Of a DNA stretch of 64,000 nucleotides, positions 51,415 to 61,507 are shown piece after piece. Where the stretch lies: assembly GCF_018860245.1 (NCBI RefSeq), contig NZ_JAHKPD010000011.1:62001-126000 (forward strand), in the 5' to 3' direction. Numbering within the stretch: the first letter of the stretch is position 1; each line of letters opens with the position of its first letter. This stretch comes from Pseudotamlana agarivorans (GTDB taxonomy: Bacteria > Bacteroidota > Bacteroidia > Flavobacteriales > Flavobacteriaceae). The notes beneath the pieces are model-generated. The model was not told where the DNA came from. It made no database searches and saw nothing but the letters and a program-made list of their open reading frames with translations. Position numbers and translations under genes: made by a program.

Positions 51415-54400
51415 ATGAATCTTTTAAATTCTGTATTGAAAGTATTTGTTGGCGACAAATCAAAGCAAGATGTCAAGGCCATCACTCCCATAGTTTCTAA
51501 AATAAAGAGCTTCGAGGCTGCTTTAGAAGCTTTATCACATGACGAATTGAGGGCAAAAACAGCCGAGTTTAAAGCTAAAATTGCCGATGCCAATAAAGAT
51601 ATTGATGCTCAAATTTCAAATCTTACCATAGAAGCAGAAAACACTGAAGACATTGATAAGCGTGAAGACATATATTTAGATATCGACAAACTTAAAGACG
51701 ATGCCTATGTGGTAACGCAAGATGTTTTAAATGAGATTCTTCCTGAAGCCTTTGCTGTGGTTAAAGAAACGGCAAAACGTTTTGTGCATAACACCTCTAT
51801 TCCTGTTACAGCTAGCGAATTTGATAGATTAATTTCTAGTGAGAAAGATTATGTGGTTCTAGACGGCGATCAAGCAGTTTGGGCCAACTCCTGGGATGCT
51901 GCTGGAAAAGCCATCACCTGGGATATGATTCATTACGATGTACAACTTATTGGTGGTATTGCTATGCATCAAGGTAAAATTGCCGAAATGCATACAGGTG
52001 AAGGAAAAACTTTAGTGGCAACACTTCCTGTTTACTTAAATGCATTAGCTGGTAAAGGCGTTCATTTAGTAACGGTAAATGATTACTTAGCGAAACGTGA
52101 TAGTGCTTGGATGGCGCCTATTTTCCAATTCCATGGTTTAAGTATAGATTGTATTGACTACCACAGACCAAATTCTGAAGCCCGTAGAAAAGCTTATAAC
52201 GCCGATATCACTTACGGAACAAATAACGAGTTTGGTTTCGATTACTTACGTGATAACATGGCACACGCTCCAGAAGATTTGGTGCAACGTCCACACAACT
52301 ACGCTATTGTCGATGAGGTCGATTCGGTTTTAGTTGATGATGCCCGTACACCATTAATCATTTCAGGACCTATCCCTAAAGGGGATCATCATGAATTTCA
52401 TGAATTAAAACCTAAAGTTGATGATATTGTTTCGGTACAACGCAAATATTTAACAGGTGTTTTAGCTGAAGCTAAGAAACTTATAAAAGAAGGTGATACT
52501 AAAGAAGGCGCTTTTCAATTACTACGCGTTTATCGTGGTATTCCTAAAAACAAGGCGCTTATCAAGTTCTTATCTGAAGATGGCATCAAACAATTACTTC
52601 AAAAAACAGAGAACTTTTACATGCAAGACAACAACCGCGAAATGCCTAAGGTTGATGCTGAATTGTACTATGTTATAGAAGAAAAAAACAATCAAGTTGA
52701 ATTAACAGATAAAGGTGTTGATTATATTTCGGGTAAAGACAATCCAGACTTTTTCATCTTACCAGAAATAGGTATTGAAATTGCAAAGATTGAGAAGCAA
52801 GGACTTTCTGCTGAAGAAGAAGCTACCCTTAAAGAAGATTTATACAAAGATTTTGGTGTGAAATCTGAACGCATTCACACATTAAGTCAATTATTAAAGG
52901 CTTACGCTTTATTCGAAAAAGACACACAATATGTGGTCATGGACAATAAAGTGATGATTGTTGATGAACAAACAGGTCGTATTATGGATGGTCGTCGATA
53001 CAGTGATGGACTACACCAAGCGATTGAAGCTAAAGAAAATGTAAAAATTGAAGATGCAACGCAAACTTTTGCAACTGTAACGCTTCAAAATTACTTTAGA
53101 ATGTACCGCAAACTTTCTGGTATGACCGGTACAGCTGTTACTGAAGCCGGGGAATTCTGGGAGATCTATAAATTAGACGTGGTTGAAATTCCAACCAACC
53201 GCCCTATTGCACGTGATGATAGAGATGATTTAGTTTTTAAAACAAAACGTGAAAAATACAATGCTGTTATTGATGAAGTTACCAAATTATCCCAAGCAGG
53301 ACGCCCAGTATTAATTGGTACAACGTCAGTAGAAATTAGTGAGTTGTTAGGGAAAATGCTTAGTATTAGAAAAATTCCTCACAACGTATTAAATGCAAAA
53401 CAACACAAACGAGAAGCTGATATTGTGGCCGAAGCTGGTAATGCTGGCCAAGTAACGATTGCAACAAACATGGCAGGTCGTGGTACCGATATTAAATTAT
53501 CTGAAGAAGTTAAAAAAGCAGGTGGTTTGGCCATCGTAGGTACTGAGCGTCATGATTCGCGTCGTGTCGACAGACAATTACGCGGACGTGCTGGTCGTCA
53601 AGGAGATCCAGGAAGCTCTCAATTTTACGTGTCGCTAGAAGATAACTTAATGCGTTTATTCGGTAGTGAGCGTATCGCTAAGATGATGGATAAAATGGGA
53701 TTAAAAGAAGGTGAAGTGATTCAGCATTCTTGGATTTCAAAATCTATTGAAAACGCACAGAAAAAAGTAGAAGAAAACAACTTTGGTGTTCGTAAACGTT
53801 TATTAGAATATGATGATGTGATGAACGCACAGCGTGAAGTGGTTTACAAACGTCGTCATCATGCTTTACACGGTGAACGTCTTCGTGTAGATATAGCCAA
53901 TATGCTATTTGATACTTCGGAAGGTATTGCGGAAGGAAACAAAGGCGCTAATGATTATAAAAACTTCGAATTTGAATTAATTCGTTATTTTTCAATGGGT
54001 GCACCTGTTTCTGAAGCAGAATTTGGCAAACTTTCAGCTCAAGAAATCACTTCTAAAGTGTATCACGCTGCTTTCGATCATTATAAAGAGAAAATGTCTC
54101 GAAATGCAGATATGGCTTTCCCTGTTATTAAAAATGTTTATGAAACGCAACGTGATAAATTTAAACGTATCGTAGTACCATTTACTGATGGTATTAAAAG
54201 TTTAAATGTCGTTACCGATCTTGAAAAAGCATACGAAACAAACGGAAAACAATTAATTACAGATTTTGAAAAGAATATCGCTTTAGCAATAATCGATGAT
54301 TCTTGGAAAACACATTTACGTAAAATGGACGAGTTGAAACAATCTGTACAATTAGCGGTTCACGAACAAAAAGACCCTTTATTAATTTATAAATTTGAAG

Positions 54401-54771
54401 CTTTTGAATTATTCAAAGGCATGATAGACCAAGTTAATAAAGATGTTATTTCATTCTTATTTAAAGGTGAATTGCCTCAAGAAACTCAAAATACAATTCA
54501 AGAAGCAAGACAAACACCTACAAAGGAAAACTTGCAAACTCAAAAAGATGAAATTCCTAATTTAGATGAGCGTTCTGCACAAAGTAGAGCTGCAGGAAAC
54601 ACACAGCGTCAGCCAGAAGTTATTGAAACCGTAGTACGATCGGCCCCAAAAATTGGTCGTAACGATCGTGTTACCATCAAAAACGTTATGAATGGTGAAA
54701 ACAAAACCATGAAATTTAAACAAGCAGAACCATTATTGGCCAAAGGCGAATGGGTTTTGGTCAATGAGTAA
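51415..54771 (+). CDS. secA: Protein translocase ATPase SecA
   Basis: A 1118-residue Sec motor, long as usual in Bacteroidota. Walker A region is MHTGEGKTLVATLPVYLNAL. Others are TYGTNNEFGFDYLRDNM, the DEVDSVLVDDARTPLIISGP block, the insert of about 100 residues after it, TNMAGRGTDIKL and RQLRGRAGRQGDPG. The C-terminus ends KGEWVLVNE without the Cys-rich zinc motif of E. coli SecA. The start is ATG 51415 (MNLLNSVLKVFVGDK); the longer frame starts in the leader. Confidence 0.97.
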   Translation: MNLLNSVLKVFVGDKSKQDVKAITPIVSKIKSFEAALEALSHDELRAKTAEFKAKIADANKDIDAQISNLTIEAENTEDIDKREDIYLDIDKLKDDAYVVTQDVLNEILPEAFAVVKETAKRFVHNTSIPVTASEFDRLISSEKDYVVLDGDQAVWANSWDAAGKAITWDMIHYDVQLIGGIAMHQGKIAEMHTGEGKTLVATLPVYLNALAGKGVHLVTVNDYLAKRDSAWMAPIFQFHGLSIDCIDYHRPNSEARRKAYNADITYGTNNEFGFDYLRDNMAHAPEDLVQRPHNYAIVDEVDSVLVDDARTPLIISGPIPKGDHHEFHELKPKVDDIVSVQRKYLTGVLAEAKKLIKEGDTKEGAFQLLRVYRGIPKNKALIKFLSEDGIKQLLQKTENFYMQDNNREMPKVDAELYYVIEEKNNQVELTDKGVDYISGKDNPDFFILPEIGIEIAKIEKQGLSAEEEATLKEDLYKDFGVKSERIHTLSQLLKAYALFEKDTQYVVMDNKVMIVDEQTGRIMDGRRYSDGLHQAIEAKENVKIEDATQTFATVTLQNYFRMYRKLSGMTGTAVTEAGEFWEIYKLDVVEIPTNRPIARDDRDDLVFKTKREKYNAVIDEVTKLSQAGRPVLIGTTSVEISELLGKMLSIRKIPHNVLNAKQHKREADIVAEAGNAGQVTIATNMAGRGTDIKLSEEVKKAGGLAIVGTERHDSRRVDRQLRGRAGRQGDPGSSQFYVSLEDNLMRLFGSERIAKMMDKMGLKEGEVIQHSWISKSIENAQKKVEENNFGVRKRLLEYDDVMNAQREVVYKRRHHALHGERLRVDIANMLFDTSEGIAEGNKGANDYKNFEFELIRYFSMGAPVSEAEFGKLSAQEITSKVYHAAFDHYKEKMSRNADMAFPVIKNVYETQRDKFKRIVVPFTDGIKSLNVVTDLEKAYETNGKQLITDFEKNIALAIIDDSWKTHLRKMDELKQSVQLAVHEQKDPLLIYKFEAFELFKGMIDQVNKDVISFLFKGELPQETQNTIQEARQTPTKENLQTQKDEIPNLDERSAQSRAAGNTQRQPEVIETVVRSAPKIGRNDRVTIKNVMNGENKTMKFKQAEPLLAKGEWVLVNE

Positions 54772-54793
54772 ACAACATAATTCAAAATAATAT

Positions 54794-54827
54794 AAAAATC
54801 CCGTTTATGATAATCGGGATTTTTTTT
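54794..54827 (+). terminator. Terminator of secA
   Basis: AAAATCCCG/CGGGATTTT stem with a 10-base loop and T-run, 24 bases after the stop. Confidence 0.88.
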
Positions 54828-54937
54828 GATGTACATGTTTTAAACTCGTTGACTTTAAGGTAATATAGGTTAACTCTTAGGTAACAAATAACAGTTTACG
54901 ACTTATGTCAAAATGTATTTTCGTACAAACTTTAACT

Positions 54938-56089
54938 ATGAAAACTACATTACTTTTATTCGCTTCCTTTTTACTTATTAACCTCACTGCTGTTGCGCAA
55001 ACCCCAGTTAAACTGAGTTCTGGACAATTTGGTTTCAATGAAGGTCCTGTGTGGGATCAAAACGATAAAATAATCTTCTCAGATGTAGGTACTCGAAAGG
55101 TGGAAGTTTATACACTTAGCACCAATAGTTTTTCTACAGCATTCGCTTCTAGCGTTCGAACCAATGGTCTCATGCTAGATGAAAATTCTAACCTTATTAT
55201 TTGTGAATTCCAAGGTGGAAAAGTTTCACAAAGAACGATCAGCGGTACGGTATTAAATACTTATGCTTCTGGTTTAACAAACCCTAACGATTTGTGTCTT
55301 GATAAAAACGATGGCATGTATGTTACCGACCCAAATGATGATGCCATCTACTATATCAGCCCAGGCCCTACACGAACAACCACTTTAGTCAACAGTACTA
55401 TCGATTTTCCTAACGGAGTGCTTATTTCAAACGACGGCAAGAAGCTACTTGTAAGCGATTCTGATAATTATGAAATCTATCAATTTGACATCAACCCCGC
55501 TAATGGTACACTAAGTAATAAAAGTGTTTTTAGCACTTTAGAAGACACTGATAATACCGAACCCAGATCCCTAGCCGATGGTATGGCTTTAGACTCCAAC
55601 GGCAACCTTTATGTTGCAGCAAAAAAATCCATTCAAATATTTGATGATTCTGGTACACATACCAAAACAATAGCTTTTACTGAAAACGTAACGAATTGTA
55701 CTTTTGGCGGAACGAACTTAAATACCTTGTTTGTTACAGCTCCTAACGACTTATATAAAATAGATTTCCCTGGTGTAACCGGCTTCCAACATCCGTTTGA
55801 TCTACCCAAGAATAATTTATCAACTCAAAACACCTCAAATAAGCATTCATTTAATTTATTTCCAAACCCAACCTCCAATCATAAAATCACCATTCAAGTT
55901 GGGAAAGTGAAAATCAAAGAGATAGCTCTATATAATAATATTGGACAAAAAATTAATGGTGTTAAAGTTCAACAAATAAATAATGAACTTCTTGTTAATT
56001 TGAATCAAAACCTTAAAAGTGACATTTATATACTATCACTTGAAACCACGAATGGAGAAATAATTAATAATAAAATTATAATCAAATAA
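54938..56089 (+). CDS. SMP-30/gluconolactonase-like protein with T9SS signal
   Basis: A 383-residue exported beta-propeller. The signal peptide is MKTTLLLFASFLLINLTAVAQ. The SMP-30/LRE-like repeats follow (FNEGPVWDQNDKIIFSDV; NPNDLCLDKNDGMYVTDPND; DFPNGVLISNDGKKLLVSDSDN; ADGMALDSNGNLYVAAKK). The last 75 residues are a type A T9SS sorting domain (NLFPNPTSNHKITIQVG, KSDIYILSLETTNGE). It may hydrolyse lactones or be a binding propeller. Start at ATG 54938, where the signal peptide begins. Confidence 0.88.
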   Translation: MKTTLLLFASFLLINLTAVAQTPVKLSSGQFGFNEGPVWDQNDKIIFSDVGTRKVEVYTLSTNSFSTAFASSVRTNGLMLDENSNLIICEFQGGKVSQRTISGTVLNTYASGLTNPNDLCLDKNDGMYVTDPNDDAIYYISPGPTRTTTLVNSTIDFPNGVLISNDGKKLLVSDSDNYEIYQFDINPANGTLSNKSVFSTLEDTDNTEPRSLADGMALDSNGNLYVAAKKSIQIFDDSGTHTKTIAFTENVTNCTFGGTNLNTLFVTAPNDLYKIDFPGVTGFQHPFDLPKNNLSTQNTSNKHSFNLFPNPTSNHKITIQVGKVKIKEIALYNNIGQKINGVKVQQINNELLVNLNQNLKSDIYILSLETTNGEIINNKIIIK

Positions 56090-56195
56090 ATAGCCTCAGC
56101 CGCAAAATCTGATAGTTAAAAAAACAAACAATGATCACAACACTAAAAATTAGTGCGAAAAAAAGATAAATATTAGGTTCCAAAAAATATTTATC

Positions 56196-56232
56196 AAAAA
56201 AGGCGACTTAAAAATTTTAAGTCGCCTTTTTT
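56196..56232. terminator. Bidirectional terminator between convergent genes
   Basis: GGCGACTTAAAA (56202-56213) and TTTTAAGTCGCC (56215-56226) pair perfectly, flanked by AAAAAA and TTTTTT. Confidence 0.9.
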
Positions 56233-56250
56233 ATTTTTATGAATTACCTT

Positions 56251-56682
56251 CTAATGTTCCTTATTTGGATTAGAAACCACAATTTCAAGTTTGTAATTCG
56301 CAACTTCGTTTCTACGGGCTGCACTTCTCATTAAATAAACACGTATGGTATAGTCTCCGGTTTTTTCAAGTTGCCCTTCGAACATATTCTCACTCATTGA
56401 ACCATTAAAAATAGCAACATACTCTTCATTAGGCTCCATTAAATTAAAATAGTTGGCTGAATTATCGGTAGCCATGCTAACATTTAAAAACTGACCTTCC
56501 TTGACGTTAACGGTATAATCTACAATTTGATCACCTTTAATATTATTTTCGATGCTCGTAGTGAATTTACCTTCTTCAAACTTTACGACCTCTTTTTTAA
56601 TGCCCTGAGCATGCGCACTAGAAAATGCTAAAAAGCACCCTAAAACACAAAGCCCTAAGGTTTTTATGATGTTTTGTTTCAT
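56251..56682 (-). CDS. Small exported beta-sandwich protein
   Basis: A 143-residue exported protein with a signal peptide ending SAHAQ. The core (VDYTVNVKEGQFLNVSMATDNSANYFNLMEP; TGDYTIRVYLMRSAARRNEVANYKLEI) resembles the pre-peptidase C-terminal fold and a set of periplasmic proteins sometimes called g-type lysozyme inhibitor or DNA breaking-rejoining proteins. The exact family is not certain. It could protect peptidoglycan, which would suit its M23 neighbour 58 bases upstream. Confidence 0.65.
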   Translation of the reverse strand: MKQNIIKTLGLCVLGCFLAFSSAHAQGIKKEVVKFEEGKFTTSIENNIKGDQIVDYTVNVKEGQFLNVSMATDNSANYFNLMEPNEEYVAIFNGSMSENMFEGQLEKTGDYTIRVYLMRSAARRNEVANYKLEIVVSNPNKEH

Positions 56683-56739
56683 AATTTTCTTTAAATGATT
56701 CCTATTAAAGATACGAAAAAATATAAAGAAAGATTTTGT

Positions 56740-57423
56740 TTACTTTTTAAGTTTAAGCAACGGCATGGGGTCTGGGCAATTCTTTTTATAATACTCAAGT
56801 TCCTCTTTAGCGCACACCCCAGGATAATCACCTGTATAGTTTTGAATATCTTTTATAGTCTGAAAATGTAAATGTGGTGGGTAATCTCCATTAACTGAAG
56901 CGTCGCCTAAAGTACCAAGTTTAGTGCCTGCTTCAAATTTTTGACCAACAACTTTCCCCTCTAAAGATGCCAAACTTAGATGTCCGTAAAGCGTGTAAAA
57001 TGTAAATCCGTCATACAAATGTTCCAAAATTATTGTAGGTCCATAATCACCAAAATTGGTGTTGTTTTTAAAACTGTGCAAAGTACCCGCTATAGGCGCA
57101 AATATCGGAGTTTCTACAGGACTCCATAAATCGATTCCTAGATGAATATTTCGATTAGATTGATCAACTGTATTAAAATAGCTGCTACGCTTATAAATGT
57201 TTCTCACCTCTAAATACCCTCCATAGGCTACATCAGCGCCATGCCTCATCAAATACTGATCTACAAATTGACCAAATTTTAATGATGTACTCAAATCATA
57301 TTTTAAAAAGTCTGTGTTGGTTTCAGATAAATCGAGGTGCACGTATTTTTTAGGAAGGGATTGACCTCCTAACACGCCTAAACTATGCTGACTTACTTTA
57401 TAAAGCACTTCTGAAAAATCCAT
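56740..57423 (-). CDS. M23-family (LytM) metallopeptidase-like protein
   Basis: A 227-residue protein with the LytM fold. HLGIDLWSPVETPIFAP contains the first His-x-x-x-Asp metal pair, and TLYGHLS and PPHLHFQ the later His-x-His site. No signal peptide is obvious, unlike most cell-wall endopeptidases, so it may be cytoplasmic or have an unusual export route. The start is ATG 57423 (MDFSEVLY); the longest frame adds two codons from a TTG. Confidence 0.85.
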   Translation of the reverse strand: MDFSEVLYKVSQHSLGVLGGQSLPKKYVHLDLSETNTDFLKYDLSTSLKFGQFVDQYLMRHGADVAYGGYLEVRNIYKRSSYFNTVDQSNRNIHLGIDLWSPVETPIFAPIAGTLHSFKNNTNFGDYGPTIILEHLYDGFTFYTLYGHLSLASLEGKVVGQKFEAGTKLGTLGDASVNGDYPPHLHFQTIKDIQNYTGDYPGVCAKEELEYYKKNCPDPMPLLKLKK

Positions 57424-57536
57424 AAGCAATTTTCTTTAAGTTGCAGTCAAATGTAGTAAAGTAAACCCAAAAATAATTGAAGTCAATCGGAAGACATTCT
57501 TTCCTGTTAAAATTGAATTTTATTTCTCATTATATA

Positions 57537-57544
57537 ATATTTTT
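57537..57544 (+). promoter_or_regulatory. -7 element of ttcA
   Basis: TATTTTTG 6 bases before the ATG at 57551, implying a leader of only 0-3 bases. Confidence 0.5.
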
Positions 57545-57550
57545 GCACTC

Positions 57551-58327
57551 ATGGAGCATTTAGAACAGGTTACAAAAAAATTACATCGCGCGGTTGGCGA
57601 AGCCATAAAACAATACACACTTCTAGAGGATGGCGACCGCATCATGGTTTGTCTTTCCGGAGGAAAAGATAGCTACACCATGCTGAATATGTTGCTGTAT
57701 TTTCAAAAGGTAGCGCCTATTTCATTTGAAATTATAGCGGTTAATTTAGATCAAAAGCAACCTGGGTTCCCTGAAGAGGTGCTCCCAAATTACCTTAGTG
57801 CATTAGGTGTTGAGTATAAAATCATAGAAAAAAACACCTATAAAGTGGTTATAGAGAAAACCCCAGAAGGTAAAACGACTTGTAGTCTCTGTTCTAGATT
57901 ACGCCGTGGTACACTTTATGAAGCTGCTAAAGATTTAGGCTGTAACAAACTGGCTTTAGGACATCATAGAAATGATATTATTGAAACCTTTTTACTGAAT
58001 TTCTTTTTTGCTGGAAAATTAGAGTCTATGCCTCCAAAATTTAAAAATGATGCTGGCGATTTGGTAGTACTACGACCTCTAGCCTTATGTAAAGAAAGTG
58101 ATATCGAGGTATATTCGGAGCATATGAATTTCCCTATAATTCCCTGTAATTTATGTGGCTCACAGGAAAACCTACAACGTAAAAAAGTGAAACAAATGAT
58201 TGCCGATTGGGAAAGTGATTTTCCAGATAGAAGTTCAGTGATGATGAACGCCCTTCAAAATGTATACCCTTCACATTTGTTGGATAGAAAGATTTATGAT
58301 TTTGAGAATTTGGAGGAGGTTTTGTAG
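57551..58327 (+). CDS. ttcA: tRNA 2-thiocytidine(32) synthetase TtcA
   Basis: A 258-residue PP-loop ATPase: [17 protein letters not shown] is the PP-loop. Cluster cysteines are in [13 protein letters not shown] and [49 protein letters not shown] is typical. It thiolates C32 in some tRNAs. Promoter as above; repeats follow it. Confidence 0.93.
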   Translation: MEHLEQVTKKLHRAVGEAIKQYTLLEDGDRIMVCLSGGKDSYTMLNMLLYFQKVAPISFEIIAVNLDQKQPGFPEEVLPNYLSALGVEYKIIEKNTYKVVIEKTPEGKTTCSLCSRLRRGTLYEAAKDLGCNKLALGHHRNDIIETFLLNFFFAGKLESMPPKFKNDAGDLVVLRPLALCKESDIEVYSEHMNFPIIPCNLCGSQENLQRKKVKQMIADWESDFPDRSSVMMNALQNVYPSHLLDRKIYDFENLEEVL

Positions 58328-58346
58328 TTGAATCCTCTTAATTATT

Positions 58347-58388
58347 GTTTCACAGAGATTCGCTGAGGTTTCACAGAGAAACGCCGAG
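58347..58388 (+). repeat. 21-base tandem repeat, two units
   Basis: Unit 1 (58347-58367) and unit 2 (58368-58388) share GTTTCACAGAGA and the end CG-C-GAG, differing in the middle bases. They lie in the 266-base gap after ttcA, which has no gene. Confidence 0.75.
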
Positions 58389-58397
58389 AAATTTCTA

Positions 58398-58426
58398 GAC
58401 ACAGATTACACTGATTTTCACAGATT
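58398..58426 (+). repeat. 29-base dispersed repeat, copy 2
   Basis: It contains ACTGATTTTCACAGATT, 27 of 29 bases equal to 32655-32683. A further repeat-like string CTGTCTGCCGATAGGCAAG follows at about 58505. Confidence 0.7.
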
Positions 58427-58593
58427 TTCTATTTACCTCATCTTGGCGACTTTGTGGCTTTGCGAGAGATTTTTTTGTGCAAAAGACATGTTCTCGACTC
58501 CACCTGTCTGCCGATAGGCAAGCTCAAACAACGGTTCTATTACAGCTTCTTAACGGTCTTCGAAGTATATTATTAAGTTGAAATTTGGTGTTT

Positions 58594-59898
58594 TTAAGAA
58601 ACCACCTCAGCATAAAGATCAAAATCTTCGGCTTCAGTAATTTTAACCGTGGTATACTCACCTGTTTTTAAGTAAGCTTTAGAAGCATCGATAAGTACTT
58701 CGTTATCCACATCTGGTGAATCAAACTCGGTACGGCCAACAAAATAATTACCCTCTTTACGATCGATAACCACTTTAAACACTTGCCCTATTTTCTGCTG
58801 ATTTAATTCCCAAGAAATTTGAGATTGAATTTCCATAATCTGGTTAGCACGATCTATTTTAACGTCCTCTGGAACATCATCTTCCAAATTATAGGCATGG
58901 GTATTCTCTTCGTGACTATATGTAAAACAACCTAGTCGTTCAAAACGCATGTCTGTAACCCATTGTTTCAACTCTTGAAAATGCGCCTCCGTTTCACCTG
59001 GATACCCAACAATTAAAGTCGTTCTAATAGTCATTTCAGGCACTTTAGCTCTAAAGTCATGAATTAACTTTGTGGTTTTCTCTTTCGTAGTTCCACGACG
59101 CATACTCTTCAATAAATCGTCAGAAATATGTTGCAATGGAATATCAAGGTAGTTACAAACTTTAGCTTCACGCTTCATTACATCTAACACATCCATAGGG
59201 AATCCTGTTGGAAATGCATAGTGTAAACGAATCCATTCGATGCCTTCAACCTTTACTAAAGCTTCTAAAAGCTCAGCTAGGTTACGTTTTTTATATAAAT
59301 CTAATCCGTAGTATGTTAAATCTTGAGCAATTAAAATAAGCTCTTTAACGCCGTTGGCTGCTAATTTTTCAGCCTCGGTAACTAAATCTTCAATAGGCGT
59401 ACTTCTATGTTTTCCGCGCATAATTGGAATCGCACAGAATGAACATGGTCTATCACAACCTTCAGCAATTTTTAAATAAGCATAATTTTTTGGTGTTGTC
59501 GTTAAACGCTCACCAATAAGTTCGTGCTTATAATCGGCACCTAAAGCTTTTAGTAAACCTGGTAATTCCGTAGTTCCGAAATACTGATCAACATTAGGAA
59601 TCTCCTTTTGTAAATCTGGTTTATAGCGCTCACTTAAACAGCCTGTCACAAAAACCTTGTCAACATCGCCATCCTCCTTCTTTTGCATGTACTCTAAAAT
59701 CGTGTTCACACTTTCTTCTTTGGCATTATTAATAAAGCCACAAGTATTAATCACCACAACATTACCTTCTTCCTCATGTACAACGTCCTTTCCGCTAGCT
59801 TTTAATTGTCCCATTAGGACTTCACTATCGTAAACGTTTTTACTACAACCTAGAGTAACGACGTTAATTTTATTTTTCTTTAGAGTTTTTGTACGCAT
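58594..59898 (-). CDS. rimO: Ribosomal protein S12 methylthiotransferase
   Basis: A 434-residue radical-SAM methylthiotransferase. The N-terminal MTTase domain begins KINVVTLGCSKNVYDSEVLMGQL, with VINTCGFINNAKEESV. The radical-SAM cluster is GCDRPCSFCAIPIMRGKHRS. A C-terminal TRAM domain ends it (VGRTEFDSPDVDNEVLI). Modifies Asp in S12. Confidence 0.96.
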   Translation of the reverse strand: MRTKTLKKNKINVVTLGCSKNVYDSEVLMGQLKASGKDVVHEEEGNVVVINTCGFINNAKEESVNTILEYMQKKEDGDVDKVFVTGCLSERYKPDLQKEIPNVDQYFGTTELPGLLKALGADYKHELIGERLTTTPKNYAYLKIAEGCDRPCSFCAIPIMRGKHRSTPIEDLVTEAEKLAANGVKELILIAQDLTYYGLDLYKKRNLAELLEALVKVEGIEWIRLHYAFPTGFPMDVLDVMKREAKVCNYLDIPLQHISDDLLKSMRRGTTKEKTTKLIHDFRAKVPEMTIRTTLIVGYPGETEAHFQELKQWVTDMRFERLGCFTYSHEENTHAYNLEDDVPEDVKIDRANQIMEIQSQISWELNQQKIGQVFKVVIDRKEGNYFVGRTEFDSPDVDNEVLIDASKAYLKTGEYTTVKITEAEDFDLYAEVVS

Positions 59899-60116
59899 AA
59901 CTTGAATAAATGAGGGCGCAAAGATACGGAATGATTCACGATATTAAGTTTTATACCGTAGACTTTATTAAACCTTTAATATATTGAAGGTTAGTATATT
60001 ATTTAAGGAAAGTAAAGTTTTGTAAACAGAAGACTTAAAAGCAGAAAAAGTAAACCACTAATTCACTTGTAAACTCCTTAAAACGATAAAGCGTTCACTT
60101 GTTGTTGTACTGAAAT

Positions 60117-61091
60117 TTACTTAAAAAAAGAATCGACGAATTCAAATTTATTGAAAACCTGAAGGTCTTCAATACCTTCACCAACACCAATGTATTTCAC
60201 GGGAATTTGAAACTGGTCTGAAATACCAATCACAACGCCACCTTTTGCAGTACCATCTAATTTGGTAACCGCCAATGAAGTCACTTCTGTAGCTGCTGTA
60301 AACTGTTTTGCTTGTTCAAAAGCATTTTGACCTGTAGAACCATCTAAAACTAATAAAACATCATGAGGCGCATCGCCAACCACTTTCTGCATAACACGTT
60401 TCACTTTAGACAACTCATTCATTAGGTTCACTTTATTATGCAAACGTCCAGCGGTATCGATAATAATCACATCAGCCTCTTGGTTTACACCAGATTGCAA
60501 AGCATCGAAAGCTACCGAAGCTGGATCACTACCCATTTCTTGACGCACCATAGGCACATCTACACGGTCTGCCCAAACTTGAAGTTGATCAATTGCCGCC
60601 GCTCTAAACGTATCTGCTGCACCTAAAACCACCTTTAAACCTTGCTTTTTAAATTGATAAGCGAGTTTACCAATCGTTGTTGTTTTACCAACACCATTAA
60701 CCCCAACAACCATTAAAATATAAGGCGTTTTTGTGCCATCTGGCTGGTTTGGAAACTTCGGAATCGTATATTCTGTGTCTTCACCAGAATTGGTTTCGCT
60801 TAATAAACCAGCAATTTCTTCACGAAGAATTTGATTTAGTTCGGCCGTACCTAAATATTTATCTTTTTCAACGCGCTCTTCAATACGCGTTATCACTTTA
60901 AGAGTTGTATTTACTCCAACATCACTAGAGACTAAAACTTCTTCCAGATTATCTAAAACGTCGTCATCAACTTTAGATTTCCCAGCAACAGCTTTACCCA
61001 ATTTATCAAAAAAACTAGATTTCGATTTTTCTAATCCTTTATCTAAGGTTTCTTTTTTTTCTGAGGAAAATATTTTTTTAAAAAAACTCAT
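60117..61091 (-). CDS. ftsY: Signal-recognition-particle receptor FtsY
   Basis: A 324-residue SRP GTPase without the long acidic A-domain of E. coli FtsY. G1 is VVGVNGVGKTTTIGKLA. Others are GAADTFRAAAIDQL, IIDTAGRLHNKVNLM and VTKLDGTAKGGVVIGI. Works with Ffh in co-translational targeting. A leftward -7 element TATATTTG at 61239-61246 would give a leader of about 140 bases. Confidence 0.96.
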   Translation of the reverse strand: MSFFKKIFSSEKKETLDKGLEKSKSSFFDKLGKAVAGKSKVDDDVLDNLEEVLVSSDVGVNTTLKVITRIEERVEKDKYLGTAELNQILREEIAGLLSETNSGEDTEYTIPKFPNQPDGTKTPYILMVVGVNGVGKTTTIGKLAYQFKKQGLKVVLGAADTFRAAAIDQLQVWADRVDVPMVRQEMGSDPASVAFDALQSGVNQEADVIIIDTAGRLHNKVNLMNELSKVKRVMQKVVGDAPHDVLLVLDGSTGQNAFEQAKQFTAATEVTSLAVTKLDGTAKGGVVIGISDQFQIPVKYIGVGEGIEDLQVFNKFEFVDSFFK

Positions 61092-61250
61092 ATTAATCTG
61101 TGGTTGGTGATTTAATTAAACGCTTATCACAAGTGAAACTATTCGCGTTACTATTTTGATTGTTCAATATTATAAGCTTGTCAACTTCCTTACCATAATA
61201 GTCAAACTGTTATAATGACAGGTCCTAAAATTTTAGTTCAAATATAAAAA

Positions 61251-61282
61251 TAAAAAAGCTGCTTTCGTAAAGAAAGCAGCTT
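61251..61282 (-). terminator. Terminator of the rpmB-rpmG-DUF4295 operon
   Basis: An 11-bp perfect stem AAGCTGCTTTC/GAAAGCAGCTT with a GTAAA loop; the T-run lies on the leftward side. Confidence 0.88.
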
Positions 61283-61305
61283 ATAATATATTGAAACGCT
61301 ACGTT

Positions 61306-61458
61306 TTAGTTTTTAGCTAAAAAGTCGTTAACTTGATCTGGACTCATAATAGATTCAACAAACATGTAAGCTCCTGTTTTAGGCGACTTAACCATTTTTA
61401 TTGCTTTTGTTAATCTTTTAGATCCTGTTTGTAATGATGCTACTGATTTCTTTGCCAT
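61306..61458 (-). CDS. DUF4295 small protein
   Basis: A 50-residue basic protein, MAKKSVASLQTGSKRLTKAI followed by KMVKSPKTGAYMFVESIMSP. It matches DUF4295, typically next to rpmG/rpmB in Bacteroidota. Its position 49 bases after rpmG in one operon suggests a ribosome-linked role. Confidence 0.88.
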   Translation of the reverse strand: MAKKSVASLQTGSKRLTKAIKMVKSPKTGAYMFVESIMSPDQVNDFLAKN

Positions 61459-61507
61459 GACCTATAGTGGTTTTATTTGGCATTTTTACTTATGTAAAAA
61501 TGTCTAA

